DNA from: an uncultured bacterium
GTDB lineage: Bacteria; Patescibacteriota; Patescibacteriia; Patescibacteriales; UBA12465
Direction: 5' to 3'
DNA length: 9,329 nt
Assembly: GCA_903904095.1 (NCBI GenBank)
Contig: CAIVBF010000066.1
Location: forward strand, 1 to 9,329
Shown here: positions 1-7,460 of the stretch, piece by piece
Layout: each line of letters starts with the position of its first letter
How positions within the stretch are numbered: position 1 is the first letter of the stretch
The notes under the pieces: generated by a model
The model's input: the letters and a program-made list of their open reading frames with translations, nothing else
Told to the model about the DNA's origin: nothing
Database searches by the model: none
Position numbers and translations under genes: made by a program

Positions 1-1155
1 ACTATTTGTTCCGCTGGCCGCACTCTCATTACAACTAACTTATATCCTGAATATAATTATGGTGATTATCTGAAGATAAGTGGTCTTTTAAAAGCCCCCG
101 AGCCTTTTAATGGTTTTGACTATGATTCTTATTTGGCGCGTTATGATATATATTCTTTAATGTATTATCCGAAAATTTCGCGAGCCAGCAGCACGCTGAA
201 TATTACACAGAAAATATATCTATATTTATTAAAGGGGAAGTGGTATTTAAAATCGGTTATAGATTCTAATTTGAATGAGCCGGAAGCCGGTCTGGCCAAC
301 GCCTTGCTTCTGGGTTATCGCCGGACCGTATCAAATGATGACTTAAAAATATTTTCGCGAGTGGGTCTTAGCCACATGATTGCTATTTCTGGTTCGCATA
401 TAACTATTTTAAGCGCGATGCTTATTAATTTTCTATTGGCGCTAGGAATAAGAAGAAAGCAATCCTTTTATCTAATTATTTTATTTTTAATTTTTTACCC
501 CTTTATTACTGGTTTATCGGCGTCGGCGGTCCGCTCGGCGATTATGGGTGGATTGGCTTTTTTAGCTATTTACTATAAAAGAAACGCCAAGCTTATTAAT
601 GCCTTAGTATTTTCCGGGGCGATAATGCTTTTGATAAATCCGCAGATTTTAAGAGCGGATGTCGGCTTTCAGCTTTCTTTTTTAGCTCTTTTGGGAATTA
701 TTTATTTGTATCCGATTGGAGAAAAGATAAGTAATTCTTTATTGGAAAAAATAAATTTAAGAAAGGGAACTGAAAAAATAGTTAAGAATGTTTTTGATAT
801 AGTTAATCTAACCCTTGTTTCGCAGATTATTACTTTACCTATTTTATTGATTAATTTTAAACAGCTGTCTTTAATTTCGCCGCTCGCTAATATTCTAGTT
901 CTATGGACTTTTGCACCGCTTCTAGCCTTATTAATAATCAGTCTTTTTATAACGCCGCTCTTATCTTTTATCGGCCCTTGGATTTTCTTGCCCTCTTATC
1001 TTCTTTTGAGATATATTTTTATCCTCTCTAAATTATTAGCCGCGCCAAGCTTGGCGGCAATAAGCATAAATAGTTTTAATTGGTTTTGGGGAACTATTTA
1101 TTATTTAATTTTAATAATTATCACTTCTGTTTTTAATAGGAGAATAAAAGATTAA
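1..1155 (+). CDS. comEC: ComEC/Rec2-family DNA-uptake channel protein, 5'-truncated by window edge
   Basis: The frame is open from base 1, so these 384 codons are the C-terminal part of a longer protein; a TTG at 133 is internal and not the start. The first 45 residues match the end of the soluble N-terminal (DUF4131-like) domain, with GDYLKISG and FDYDSYLARYDIY. After that come the signatures of the membrane competence domain: GLSHMIAISGSHITIL, SAVRSAIMGG, DVGFQLSFLALLGI and SLISPLANILVL, with about eight hydrophobic segments. The family forms the inner-membrane channel that brings single-stranded DNA into the cytoplasm during natural transformation. The protein stops with FNRRIKD right after the last membrane segment, so the C-terminal metallo-beta-lactamase domain of classic ComEC is missing. 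The gene converges on rpmB across a shared terminator. Family assignment is firm; function in uptake is inferred. Confidence 0.9.
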   Translation, partial: TICSAGRTLITTNLYPEYNYGDYLKISGLLKAPEPFNGFDYDSYLARYDIYSLMYYPKISRASSTLNITQKIYLYLLKGKWYLKSVIDSNLNEPEAGLANALLLGYRRTVSNDDLKIFSRVGLSHMIAISGSHITILSAMLINFLLALGIRRKQSFYLIILFLIFYPFITGLSASAVRSAIMGGLAFLAIYYKRNAKLINALVFSGAIMLLINPQILRADVGFQLSFLALLGIIYLYPIGEKISNSLLEKINLRKGTEKIVKNVFDIVNLTLVSQIITLPILLINFKQLSLISPLANILVLWTFAPLLALLIISLFITPLLSFIGPWIFLPSYLLLRYIFILSKLLAAPSLAAISINSFNWFWGTIYYLILIIITSVFNRRIKD

Positions 1156-1200
1156 ACTAATTCACGACAATATTTAGATTCATTACCGTTATATACACAA

Positions 1201-1235
1201 ACTAAAAAACACTCTTTTTAAGAGTGCTTTTTAGT
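1201..1235. terminator. Bidirectional intrinsic terminator between comEC and rpmB
   Basis: A near-perfect inverted repeat: the core stem CACTCTT (1210-1216) pairs with AAGAGTG (1220-1226) around a TTT loop. After one A/C mismatch, the outer arms ACTAAAAA (1201-1208) and TTTTTAGT (1228-1235) pair as well. The A-tract on one side and T-tract on the other give a U-run in both directions, so it can end comEC transcripts on the plus strand and rpmB transcripts on the minus strand. Its place between convergent genes supports this. Confidence 0.85.
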
Positions 1236-1253
1236 ATTTTAAAAAGAGATAAA

Positions 1254-1526
1254 TTATTTTTTAACAATTTTCTTTTTAGCTTTAGGTTTTCTAACCTTTG
1301 GTTTAACTACCTTCTCAACAAATGGTGTATCTGCTGTTCTTTTAGTTTTTATTCTTTTTGGTTTAGCCATCGTTCTTAAGCATGAAGTACAGATTTTAGC
1401 CTTGATGCCATCGATAACTTTAGATTGTAAATTAATTCCTTGTCTTTGCAAAGTTTTAATTTTTGAGTGCGAACGACTTGCTCCTTTCGTAGCTGATCTA
1501 CCGCATAAATCACATTTTTTTGACAT
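1254..1526 (-). CDS. rpmB: Large-subunit ribosomal protein bL28, zinc-ribbon form
   Basis: The protein has 90 residues. It begins MSKKCDLCGRSATKG and continues with SRSHSKIKT and NLQSK, the L28 core. Cysteines 5 and 8 (CDLC) and 46 and 49 (CTSC) form the four-cysteine zinc site of the C+ type of L28. L28 is a late-assembling protein of the 50S subunit. Family members are usually about 60-78 residues; here a lysine/arginine/proline-rich tail from about residue 54 adds some 30 residues, probably a disordered rRNA-contacting extension. The gene stands alone, facing comEC and back to back with the M50 protease gene. There is no Shine-Dalgarno sequence before the ATG (upstream reads AATAGACAAAAAT). 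The start is supported by alignment of the N-terminus with known L28 proteins. Confidence 0.93.
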   Translation of the reverse strand: MSKKCDLCGRSATKGASRSHSKIKTLQRQGINLQSKVIDGIKAKICTSCLRTMAKPKRIKTKRTADTPFVEKVVKPKVRKPKAKKKIVKK

Positions 1527-1566
1527 ATTTTTGTCTATTTATTCTTTTTCTTATTTTAATGTTCTT

Positions 1567-1595
1567 AGTTTAACAGCATTTTCAAAAATAATCAA
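1567..1595 (-). promoter_or_regulatory. Putative sigma-70-type promoter for rpmB
   Basis: Read on the minus strand, TTGATT (1590-1595) and TAAACT (1567-1572) are separated by exactly 17 bases, each matching the consensus at 4 of 6 positions, about 40 bases upstream of the rpmB ATG. A plus-strand TATGAT (1598-1603) directly next to it could be the -10 box for the divergent M50 gene, but no convincing -35 goes with it. Both are pattern matches in AT-rich DNA. Confidence 0.45.
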
Positions 1596-1649
1596 GGTAT
1601 GATAGAATATAAGCTACTGGAATCTAATTTATCAAAAAATACCTAAAAT

Positions 1650-2249
1650 ATGCTTATTGTTTTTCAAATTATCGTTTTAGTTTTCTCGGCCATTATCCAT
1701 GAATATATGCATGGCTTCGCCGCTCTGCAATTAGGGGACAATACCGCTAAAAACGCCGGCCGCTTGACTCTTAACCCTTTGGCTCATCTGGATTGGTTCG
1801 GGTCATTCTTTTTGCCGCTAATTATGATTATATCGGGCGTCGGATTCGTCTTCGGCTGGGCTAAACCAGTTCCCTATAATCCGAATAATTTGAGAGATAA
1901 AAAATACGGCGACGCTAAAGTTGCCCTAGCTGGGCCATTGGGCAATCTAATAATAGCGATATTCTTCGGTTTATGTCTAAGATTTTTGCCTTTTTATAAT
2001 ATGACCTTTACCGGTTTATTATCGGTCATTGTTGGAATTAATTTAGCCCTAATGGTCTTTAATCTGGTTCCGATTCCGCCGCTGGATGGCTCAAAGATTT
2101 TGGCCGCTTTTTTACCGGCCGAGATGCGGGAAAAATATCTTAATTCCGAGAGAATGGGGATGATTCTGATTATTCTTTTTGTTATGCTGGGCGGAGGATT
2201 GTTGATGCCGATAATCAATTTCTTATATAAAGTTATTATTGGGGTTTAG
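1650..2249 (+). CDS. Site-2-protease-family (M50) membrane metalloprotease, short form
   Basis: A 199-residue polytopic membrane protein. The zinc-binding motif HEYMH (17-21) lies in the first membrane helix. It is followed by the family motifs NPLAHLD (42-48), FGWAKPVP (68-75) and AGPLGN (94-99). NLVPIPPLDG (138-147) supplies the third zinc ligand, Asp146. Four to five hydrophobic segments are visible, and there is no PDZ or CBS domain, so this is the minimal YwhC-like subgroup rather than RseP. Such enzymes cut substrates inside the membrane, often in signalling or clean-up of membrane fragments; the substrate here cannot be told. The gene lies between divergent rpmB and the str operon promoter, with no Shine-Dalgarno sequence before the ATG. 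The start fits because HExxH normally lies in the first helix near the N-terminus. Confidence 0.92.
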   Translation: MLIVFQIIVLVFSAIIHEYMHGFAALQLGDNTAKNAGRLTLNPLAHLDWFGSFFLPLIMIISGVGFVFGWAKPVPYNPNNLRDKKYGDAKVALAGPLGNLIIAIFFGLCLRFLPFYNMTFTGLLSVIVGINLALMVFNLVPIPPLDGSKILAAFLPAEMREKYLNSERMGMILIILFVMLGGGLLMPIINFLYKVIIGV

Positions 2250-2261
2250 CAATTAATACCC

Positions 2262-2290
2262 TTGACTTCTTTATTATATTTTGTTAAATT
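2262..2290 (+). promoter_or_regulatory. Promoter of the rpsL (str) operon
   Basis: TTGACT (2262-2267, 5 of 6 to the -35 consensus), a 17-base spacer, and TAAATT (2285-2290, 4 of 6 to the -10 consensus). TG at 2282-2283, one base before the -10 hexamer, gives an extended -10 element. Transcription would begin near 2297, leaving a leader of about 88 bases before rpsL. This is the best promoter match in the window and lies at the expected place for the translation operon. Confidence 0.7.
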
Positions 2291-2321
2291 AAATTGGTAA
2301 TAAAAATTATTAAAAAAATAC

Positions 2322-2349
2322 ATCCTGAATACTCAGGGTTGTTTTATTT
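2322..2349 (+). promoter_or_regulatory. rpsL leader hairpin with U-rich tail (attenuator-like)
   Basis: In the rpsL leader, ATCCTGA (2322-2328) pairs with TCAGGGT (2333-2339) around the loop ATAC, with one G-U pair. It is followed by a T-rich stretch (GTTTTATTTT). The stem is only 7 bp, so termination would be weak or conditional. Ribosomal protein operons are commonly controlled in their leaders, so partial attenuation is a reasonable guess; a simple stabilising 5' hairpin is the alternative. Confidence 0.4.
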
Positions 2350-2384
2350 TAAAAATACGTAATTCATAATTAGTAAATGAAATT

Positions 2385-2807
2385 ATGCCAACAATTAATC
2401 AATTAGTAAAACAGGGAAGAAAGAAAATCGGCGCTCGTCGTAATTCTTTAGCCTTACATACCAGCCTTGATTCTTTGCATCGTAAAAAGAAAGATACGGC
2501 TAAAGGAGCTCCTTTTAAACAGGGGGTTTGTTTAAAGGTTACAACAACTACTCCAAAGAAACCAAACTCCGCTTTAAGAAAGATTGCGCGTGTTCGTTTA
2601 TCTAATGGAATGGAAGTAACTGCTTATATTCCGGGTATGGGCCATAATTTACAGGAGCACTCTATCGTTTTAGTAAAGGGCGGTAAGACAAAAGATTTAC
2701 CAGGTGTTAGATATAAAATTGTTCGCGGTGTATTTGATGCATCCGGTGTAGAAGCAAGACGTCAGGGCCGAAGTTGCTATGGCGCTAAAAAACCTAAAGC
2801 AAAATAA
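2385..2807 (+). CDS. rpsL: Small-subunit ribosomal protein uS12
   Basis: A full-length S12 of 140 residues, acting at the decoding centre of the 30S subunit. It opens with MPTINQLVKQGRKK and contains TTTTPKKPNSALRK (53-66), GHNLQEHS (86-93) and KDLPGVRYKIVRG (103-115), and ends YGAKKPKAK. Lys58 and Lys103 correspond to E. coli Lys43 and Lys88, the classical streptomycin-resistance positions, and are wild type. Asp104 is the residue methylthiolated by RimO in other bacteria. About 15 extra residues between 18 and 44, compared with E. coli, match the longer N-terminal form seen in Firmicutes and others. It is the first gene of the operon, 14 bases before rpsG, and has no Shine-Dalgarno sequence (leader ends TAAATGAAATT). 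Confidence 0.98.
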   Translation: MPTINQLVKQGRKKIGARRNSLALHTSLDSLHRKKKDTAKGAPFKQGVCLKVTTTTPKKPNSALRKIARVRLSNGMEVTAYIPGMGHNLQEHSIVLVKGGKTKDLPGVRYKIVRGVFDASGVEARRQGRSCYGAKKPKAK

Positions 2808-2821
2808 TTAATTAAAAAAAT

Positions 2822-3289
2822 ATGAGAGGTAAACCAGCTCCAAAAAGAGATATTGAAGGCGATGCAAAATACAACGATAAAAATATCGCTAAATTTATAA
2901 ACTACGTAATGGAACGAGGAAAGAAAAGCGTTGCGGAAAAAATTGTTTATAATGCTTTTAATATTCTTAAAGAAAAAACTAAACAAGATCCTAGACATAT
3001 TTTCAATAAAGCGATTAAGAAAGTTTCCCCGCTTGTTGAAGTAAGAGGAAAGCGCGTTGGTGGTGCTAACTACCAAGTTCCTTTTCAGGTTCGCGGTGAA
3101 CGAAGATATTTCTTAGGTTGCAATTGGATCATTAAAGCTGCAAATGATCGTAAGGGAAGAGCAACTGCTGAAAAATTAGCTACTGAAATTCTTGATGCTT
3201 CTAACGGTGAAGGAACGGCAGTTAAGAAGAGAGAGGCGGTTCATAAGATGGCTGAGGCCAACAAAGCCTTCGCTCATTTTTCCCGATAA
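2822..3289 (+). CDS. rpsG: Small-subunit ribosomal protein uS7
   Basis: A complete S7 of 155 residues. S7 nucleates assembly of the 30S head by binding the 3' domain of 16S rRNA and also lies near the E-site tRNA. Visible signatures are FINYVMERGKKS (25-36), VEVRGKRVGGANYQVP (72-87) and the C-terminal MAEANKAFAHFSR. The length matches the usual 155-156. It follows rpsL by 14 bases with an A-rich spacer (AATTAAAAAAAT) and no Shine-Dalgarno sequence. The last two codons and the TAA stop overlap the left arm of a long palindrome that fills most of the space before fusA, so the end of this message is likely to be folded. In E. coli S7 represses translation of its own operon; nothing here proves the same. 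Confidence 0.98.
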   Translation: MRGKPAPKRDIEGDAKYNDKNIAKFINYVMERGKKSVAEKIVYNAFNILKEKTKQDPRHIFNKAIKKVSPLVEVRGKRVGGANYQVPFQVRGERRYFLGCNWIIKAANDRKGRATAEKLATEILDASNGEGTAVKKREAVHKMAEANKAFAHFSR

Positions 3290-3405
3290 ATCTATTTTTG
3301 AAGAATTTCTTCGTCAAAGGCTCCAGTGCTCGTTCGCCGTATGTCGTATACGGCTCACTTCACGCTTCGCCTTTTCCTTGAACTTCTCTCAAAAATAAAT
3401 TTATC
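3285..3405. repeat. Long imperfect palindrome between rpsG and fusA
   Basis: The outer arms 3285-3305 and 3384-3405 are complementary except for one mismatch (3292/3398) and one bulged base (3388). Inside, AAAGGC (3316-3321) pairs with GCCTTT (3369-3374), GTG or AGTG near 3325 can pair with CAC or CACT, and the tip is GCCGTAT (3336-3342) with ATACGGC (3348-3354) around GTCGT. The core is clearly richer in GC than the spacer around it. It includes the rpsG stop codon. It may be a dispersed palindromic element (MITE- or REP-like), or a terminator or processing hairpin; no transposase and no convincing target-site duplication are visible. A reading frame that runs from within rpsG through it looks accidental. 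Confidence 0.75.
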
Positions 3406-3439
3406 CGTATTTACGAAAGACTAAAATCATCTCACGTTC

Positions 3440-3463
3440 AAACTTCTTATTTATAGGAAGTTT
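3440..3463 (+). promoter_or_regulatory. Hairpin in the fusA leader
   Basis: AAACTTC (3440-3446) pairs with GAAGTTT (3457-3463); with T-G and T-A pairs next to the loop the stem can reach 9 bp. It is not followed by a T-tract, so it is not an ordinary terminator. It lies about 50 bases before the fusA ATG. The rest of the rpsG-fusA spacer (3406-3511) is AT-rich with no clear promoter: TAAAAT at 3422-3427 resembles a -10 box but lacks a good -35. Confidence 0.4.
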
Positions 3464-3511
3464 TAACAATTAAAAATACAATTTCAATAAATTAATATCA
3501 TTTTATAACAT

Positions 3512-5590
3512 ATGTCACGTGACTACGCATTAGAAAACATTAGAAATATTGGAATCATGGCTCACATTGACGCCGGCAAAACAACTTTTACCGAGCGTGT
3601 TTTGTTTTATACTGGGAAAAAGCATAAAATTGGTGAAGTTCATGAAGGTGCTGCCGAAATGGATTGGATGGAACAAGAAAAAGAAAGAGGTATCACAATT
3701 ACTTCTGCCGCGACTACTTGTTTTTGGAAGCACAATAAAATCAATATTATTGATACTCCTGGGCACGTTGACTTTACCGTTGAAGTAGAGCGCTCTTTGC
3801 GCGTTTTAGACGGAGCTATCGCTGTTTTTGATGGTCAGGCTGGCGTTGAACCACAATCCGAAACTGTTTGGCGTCAAGCTGATAAATATAACGTCCCTCG
3901 TCTTTGTTTCGTTAATAAGATGGATAAAATGGGAGCGGATTTTTATATGAGTCTTGATTCAATCAAAACTCGTTTAAACCAAAAAGCGGTTGCTATTCAA
4001 TTACCGATTGGTGCGGAAAATGACTTATCCGGTGTTATTGATCTATTAACTAAAAAAGCTTATAAATTTTCTGGAAATTTTGGTGTAAATATTGACGAGA
4101 TTGCTATTCCTGAAGATATGAAGGAGAAGGTTGATAAATTTCATAATGAATTAGTAGAAAAAGCGGTTGAATGTGACGAGGTTGTCATGGAAAAATATTT
4201 AGCCGGCCAAGAAGTTAATGAAGCTGAATTAAAAGTGGCTATCAGAAAAGGGGTTATCGCTAACGCAATTTATCCTGTTTTATGCGGAACCGCTTTACAG
4301 AATATCGGCGTTCAATTAGCTCTTGATGCGGTTAATGATTATTTACCATCTCCTTTAGATGTTCCTCAAGTTGATGCTAGCGATGTTAATGATTTAGATA
4401 AAAAAATTGCAGTTACCGCCGATGATAATAAACCTTTCATTGGTTTAGCTTTTAAAATCGCCACCGATCCTTTTGTTGGAAAACTTTGCTTTGTTCGCGT
4501 TTATCAGGGAGTATTAGCTGCCGGTTCTTATATTATTAATTCTTCAACCGGCAATAAAGAAAGAATTAGTCGTTTAGTTCGGATGCACGCTAACCACCGT
4601 GAAGAAGTTAAGGAAGTTTGTGCTGGCGATATTGCTGCTGTTATTGGTTTAAAGAATACAACCACTGGTAATACTTTATGTGCGGAAGATGCCCCTGTTT
4701 TACTTGAATCAATTGTCTTCCCAGAACCGGTTATTAAAATTGCCGTTGAGCCTAAGACTAAGGCTGACCAAGAAAAGATGGGTGTTGCTTTAGCTCGTTT
4801 AGCCGAAGAAGACCCGACTTTTAGAGTAGCGACCGATGAAGAAACAAGTCAGACTTTGATTTCCGGTATGGGTGAATTACACCTTGAAATTATTGTTGAT
4901 CGTATGAGACGTGAATTCGGTGTTGAAGCCAATGTCGGCAAACCACAAGTTTCTTATCGTGAAACAATTACGAAAATTGCTGAAGCAGAACATAAATATG
5001 CTAAACAGTCCGGTGGACGTGGTCAATATGGTCATTGCGCTCTTCGTGTTGAACCGCAAGAAACCGGTAAGGGCTATGAATTTGCTGATGAAGTTAAGGG
5101 TGGTGTTATTCCACGTGAATATATTCCAGCGATTGAAAAGGGTGTTAAGGAAGCGATGAATAGCGGTGTTGTGGCTGGATACCCAATGGTTGACGTTAAA
5201 ACGGCTGTTTTCTATGGTTCTTATCATGAAGTTGACTCTTCAGAAATTGCCTTTAAATTAGCGGCTATTTTTGCCTTTAAAGAGGCTTGTCAGAAAGCGG
5301 GTCCGGTTTTACTTGAACCGATGATGAAAGTTGAAGTTACTACGCCGGAAGAATATATGGGTAATATTATTGGTGATTTAAGCAGTAAACGTGGTCAAAT
5401 TGAAGAAATGTCTGATCGTGCTAATATTAAAGTTGTTAAAGCAAAAGTTCCACTAGCGGAAATGTTTGGCTACTCAACCGGATTAAGATCAATGAGCCAA
5501 GGCCGCGCTAATTATACGATGGAATTTTCTAATTATGCGGAAGTGCCAAAGAGTGTTTTAGAAACTATTAAAGAGAAAAATGGGAAATAA
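3512..5590 (+). CDS. fusA: Translation elongation factor G (EF-G)
   Basis: A complete EF-G of 692 residues, the ribosomal translocase GTPase. The G domain shows G1 AHIDAGKT (17-24), switch I RGIT (59-62), G3 DTPGH (81-85, with His85 the catalytic histidine), G4 NKMD (135-138) and G5 GTA (259-261). Domain II follows at roughly 290-400 and domain III to about 480, with GMGELHLEI. Domain IV contains GGRGQYGH and the tip-like stretch YGSYHEVDSSE, and domain V has EEYMGNIIGDLSSKRG. The length is normal for the family (about 690-700) and no key residue is missing. It sits in the standard str order after rpsG, but 222 bases downstream and behind the long palindrome. There is no Shine-Dalgarno sequence; the ATG gives the expected N-terminus (MSRDYALENIRNIGIMAHID). 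Confidence 0.98.
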   Translation: MSRDYALENIRNIGIMAHIDAGKTTFTERVLFYTGKKHKIGEVHEGAAEMDWMEQEKERGITITSAATTCFWKHNKINIIDTPGHVDFTVEVERSLRVLDGAIAVFDGQAGVEPQSETVWRQADKYNVPRLCFVNKMDKMGADFYMSLDSIKTRLNQKAVAIQLPIGAENDLSGVIDLLTKKAYKFSGNFGVNIDEIAIPEDMKEKVDKFHNELVEKAVECDEVVMEKYLAGQEVNEAELKVAIRKGVIANAIYPVLCGTALQNIGVQLALDAVNDYLPSPLDVPQVDASDVNDLDKKIAVTADDNKPFIGLAFKIATDPFVGKLCFVRVYQGVLAAGSYIINSSTGNKERISRLVRMHANHREEVKEVCAGDIAAVIGLKNTTTGNTLCAEDAPVLLESIVFPEPVIKIAVEPKTKADQEKMGVALARLAEEDPTFRVATDEETSQTLISGMGELHLEIIVDRMRREFGVEANVGKPQVSYRETITKIAEAEHKYAKQSGGRGQYGHCALRVEPQETGKGYEFADEVKGGVIPREYIPAIEKGVKEAMNSGVVAGYPMVDVKTAVFYGSYHEVDSSEIAFKLAAIFAFKEACQKAGPVLLEPMMKVEVTTPEEYMGNIIGDLSSKRGQIEEMSDRANIKVVKAKVPLAEMFGYSTGLRSMSQGRANYTMEFSNYAEVPKSVLETIKEKNGK

Positions 5591-5604
5591 TTAATTTTAA
5601 TTGT

Positions 5605-6090
5605 ATGTTTGGAGATCAATTAAAAAAGATTCTACAATTAATTAAGGCAACTGGGGACAGAGTAATTGTTTACGATCCGAGCGCTCCAGATGATTCTTAT
5701 GTAATTTTAGATTTTAATCGTTATTCAGACATGATAAATTCAGGGATTCCCAAGAAAGCGGTTGAAGTAATTGCCAAGGAACCGATCAGGGAAATAGCCA
5801 AAGAACCGGCAAAACCTGCGCCGAAAGATCTTCCGACCGAGGTATTAGAAGAATTATCAATTAGTGAGAAGAAAAGTTTAAATATAAAGGAAGAATTAAT
5901 TAAAGATTTCGTTAAAGATTCGGTAAAATCAGAAAATTTGACAGAGGATGATTTAACTGATAAAATTAATCGCGAAATCTCAATGTGGAAAAATCGAGAT
6001 GATGTTGTGTATCTTGATGAAGAAGACAAGCCTAAAAAGGCTTGGCAAATCCCTTCGCAAGTGAAAAACAACGCTCAAGTTATAGAGTAA
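5605..6090 (+). CDS. Unrecognised 161-residue protein encoded between fusA and tuf
   Basis: I do not recognise this protein. Residues 1-48 look like a small folded domain: a basic amphipathic helix (LKKILQLIKATGDR), then a strand-loop-strand and helix (VIVYDP, SYVILDFNRYSDMI). The ending resembles the short Phd/YefM-type sheet-and-helix unit, but only vaguely. Residues 50-75 are a lysine/proline/glutamate linker with IAKEP twice (56-60, 64-68). Residues 78-125 are charged and probably helical. Residues 120-150 (INREISMWKNRDDVVYLDEE and AWQIP) have the tryptophans and may be a second small motif. No signal peptide or membrane segment is visible, so it should be cytoplasmic. It starts 14 bases after the fusA stop and must be co-transcribed with it. 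Base composition and codon use resemble its neighbours, so it does not look recently acquired. The ATG has no Shine-Dalgarno sequence. Confidence 0.8.
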   Translation: MFGDQLKKILQLIKATGDRVIVYDPSAPDDSYVILDFNRYSDMINSGIPKKAVEVIAKEPIREIAKEPAKPAPKDLPTEVLEELSISEKKSLNIKEELIKDFVKDSVKSENLTEDDLTDKINREISMWKNRDDVVYLDEEDKPKKAWQIPSQVKNNAQVIE

Positions 6091-6128
6091 TTAGTAAATA
6101 TTTAATAAATAATAAATTTAATTAAGTT

Positions 6129-6177
6129 CGGCTGGTTTCCTTTAATAGGGAAGAAACCCCGTTTCAGACGGGGGCCG
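6129..6177 (+). ncRNA. Structured GC-rich leader RNA upstream of tuf, possible three-way junction
   Basis: Three helices can be drawn. The outer CGGCT (6129-6133) pairs with GGCCG (6173-6177), one pair being U-G. Inside, GGTTTC (6134-6139) pairs with GAAACC (6153-6158), and CCGT (6159-6162) pairs with ACGG (6168-6171) around TTCAG. The last hairpin could extend to CCCCGT/ACGGGG at the cost of the first, so two states compete. It ends only 12 bases before the tuf ATG, and the tuf start lacks a Shine-Dalgarno sequence, so the fold could affect ribosome access. The GC-rich block stands out in an AT-rich spacer (6091-6189). The fold was judged by eye; no known RNA family is recognised. Confidence 0.5.
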
Positions 6178-6189
6178 TACAACAAAAAC

Positions 6190-7380
<1,191 letters not shown>

Positions 7381-7381
7381 T

Positions 7382-7422
7382 CACTTAGACTCGCTCTTTT
7401 AAAAAAGGGCGAGTTTGTAGTG
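7382..7422 (+). terminator. Stem-loop after tuf, probable partial terminator
   Basis: Directly after the tuf stop, ACTCGCTCTTTT (7389-7400) pairs with AAAAGGGCGAGT (7403-7414), with one T-G pair; the innermost pairs must open to form a loop. CACT (7382-7385) can also pair with AGTG (7419-7422) outside it. The T-tract after the main stem is short and broken (TTTGTAGTG), so termination is probably incomplete. It may lower rpsJ and downstream expression relative to tuf or protect the 3' end of the tuf message. No good promoter for rpsJ is visible in 7423-7460. Confidence 0.55.
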
Positions 7423-7460
7423 TTTATTATAAACATTAATTTTTTATTAAAAACTAAATT

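Noticed and set aside
133..135. TTG as the start of the comEC gene
   Set aside because: The frame continues upstream to base 1 with sequence that matches the ComEC N-terminal domain, so this is an internal leucine codon.
2385..2807. S12 insert near residues 18-44 as a novel feature
   Set aside because: Longer N-terminal S12 forms of similar size occur in Firmicutes and other phyla, so the insert is family variation.
3192..3398. A 68-codon frame overlapping the end of rpsG and running into the palindrome
   Set aside because: It lies out of frame over conserved S7 codons and its second half is just the translated palindrome; no start signal or family resemblance.
5605..5752. N-terminal part of the unknown gene as a Phd/YefM antitoxin
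   Set aside because: Only a loose likeness over about 25 residues; no toxin gene lies next to it, and the neighbours are elongation factor genes.
6091..6189. Possible tRNA gene before tuf, suggested by the GC-rich hairpins
   Set aside because: No T-loop GTTCRA motif, anticodon arm or acceptor stem of tRNA length can be fitted.
7421..7435. Inverted repeat TGTTTA-TTA-TAAACA before rpsJ, operator-like
   Set aside because: Short and entirely AT-rich apart from the ends, in a 38-base AT-rich gap where such symmetry arises readily; no promoter to go with it.
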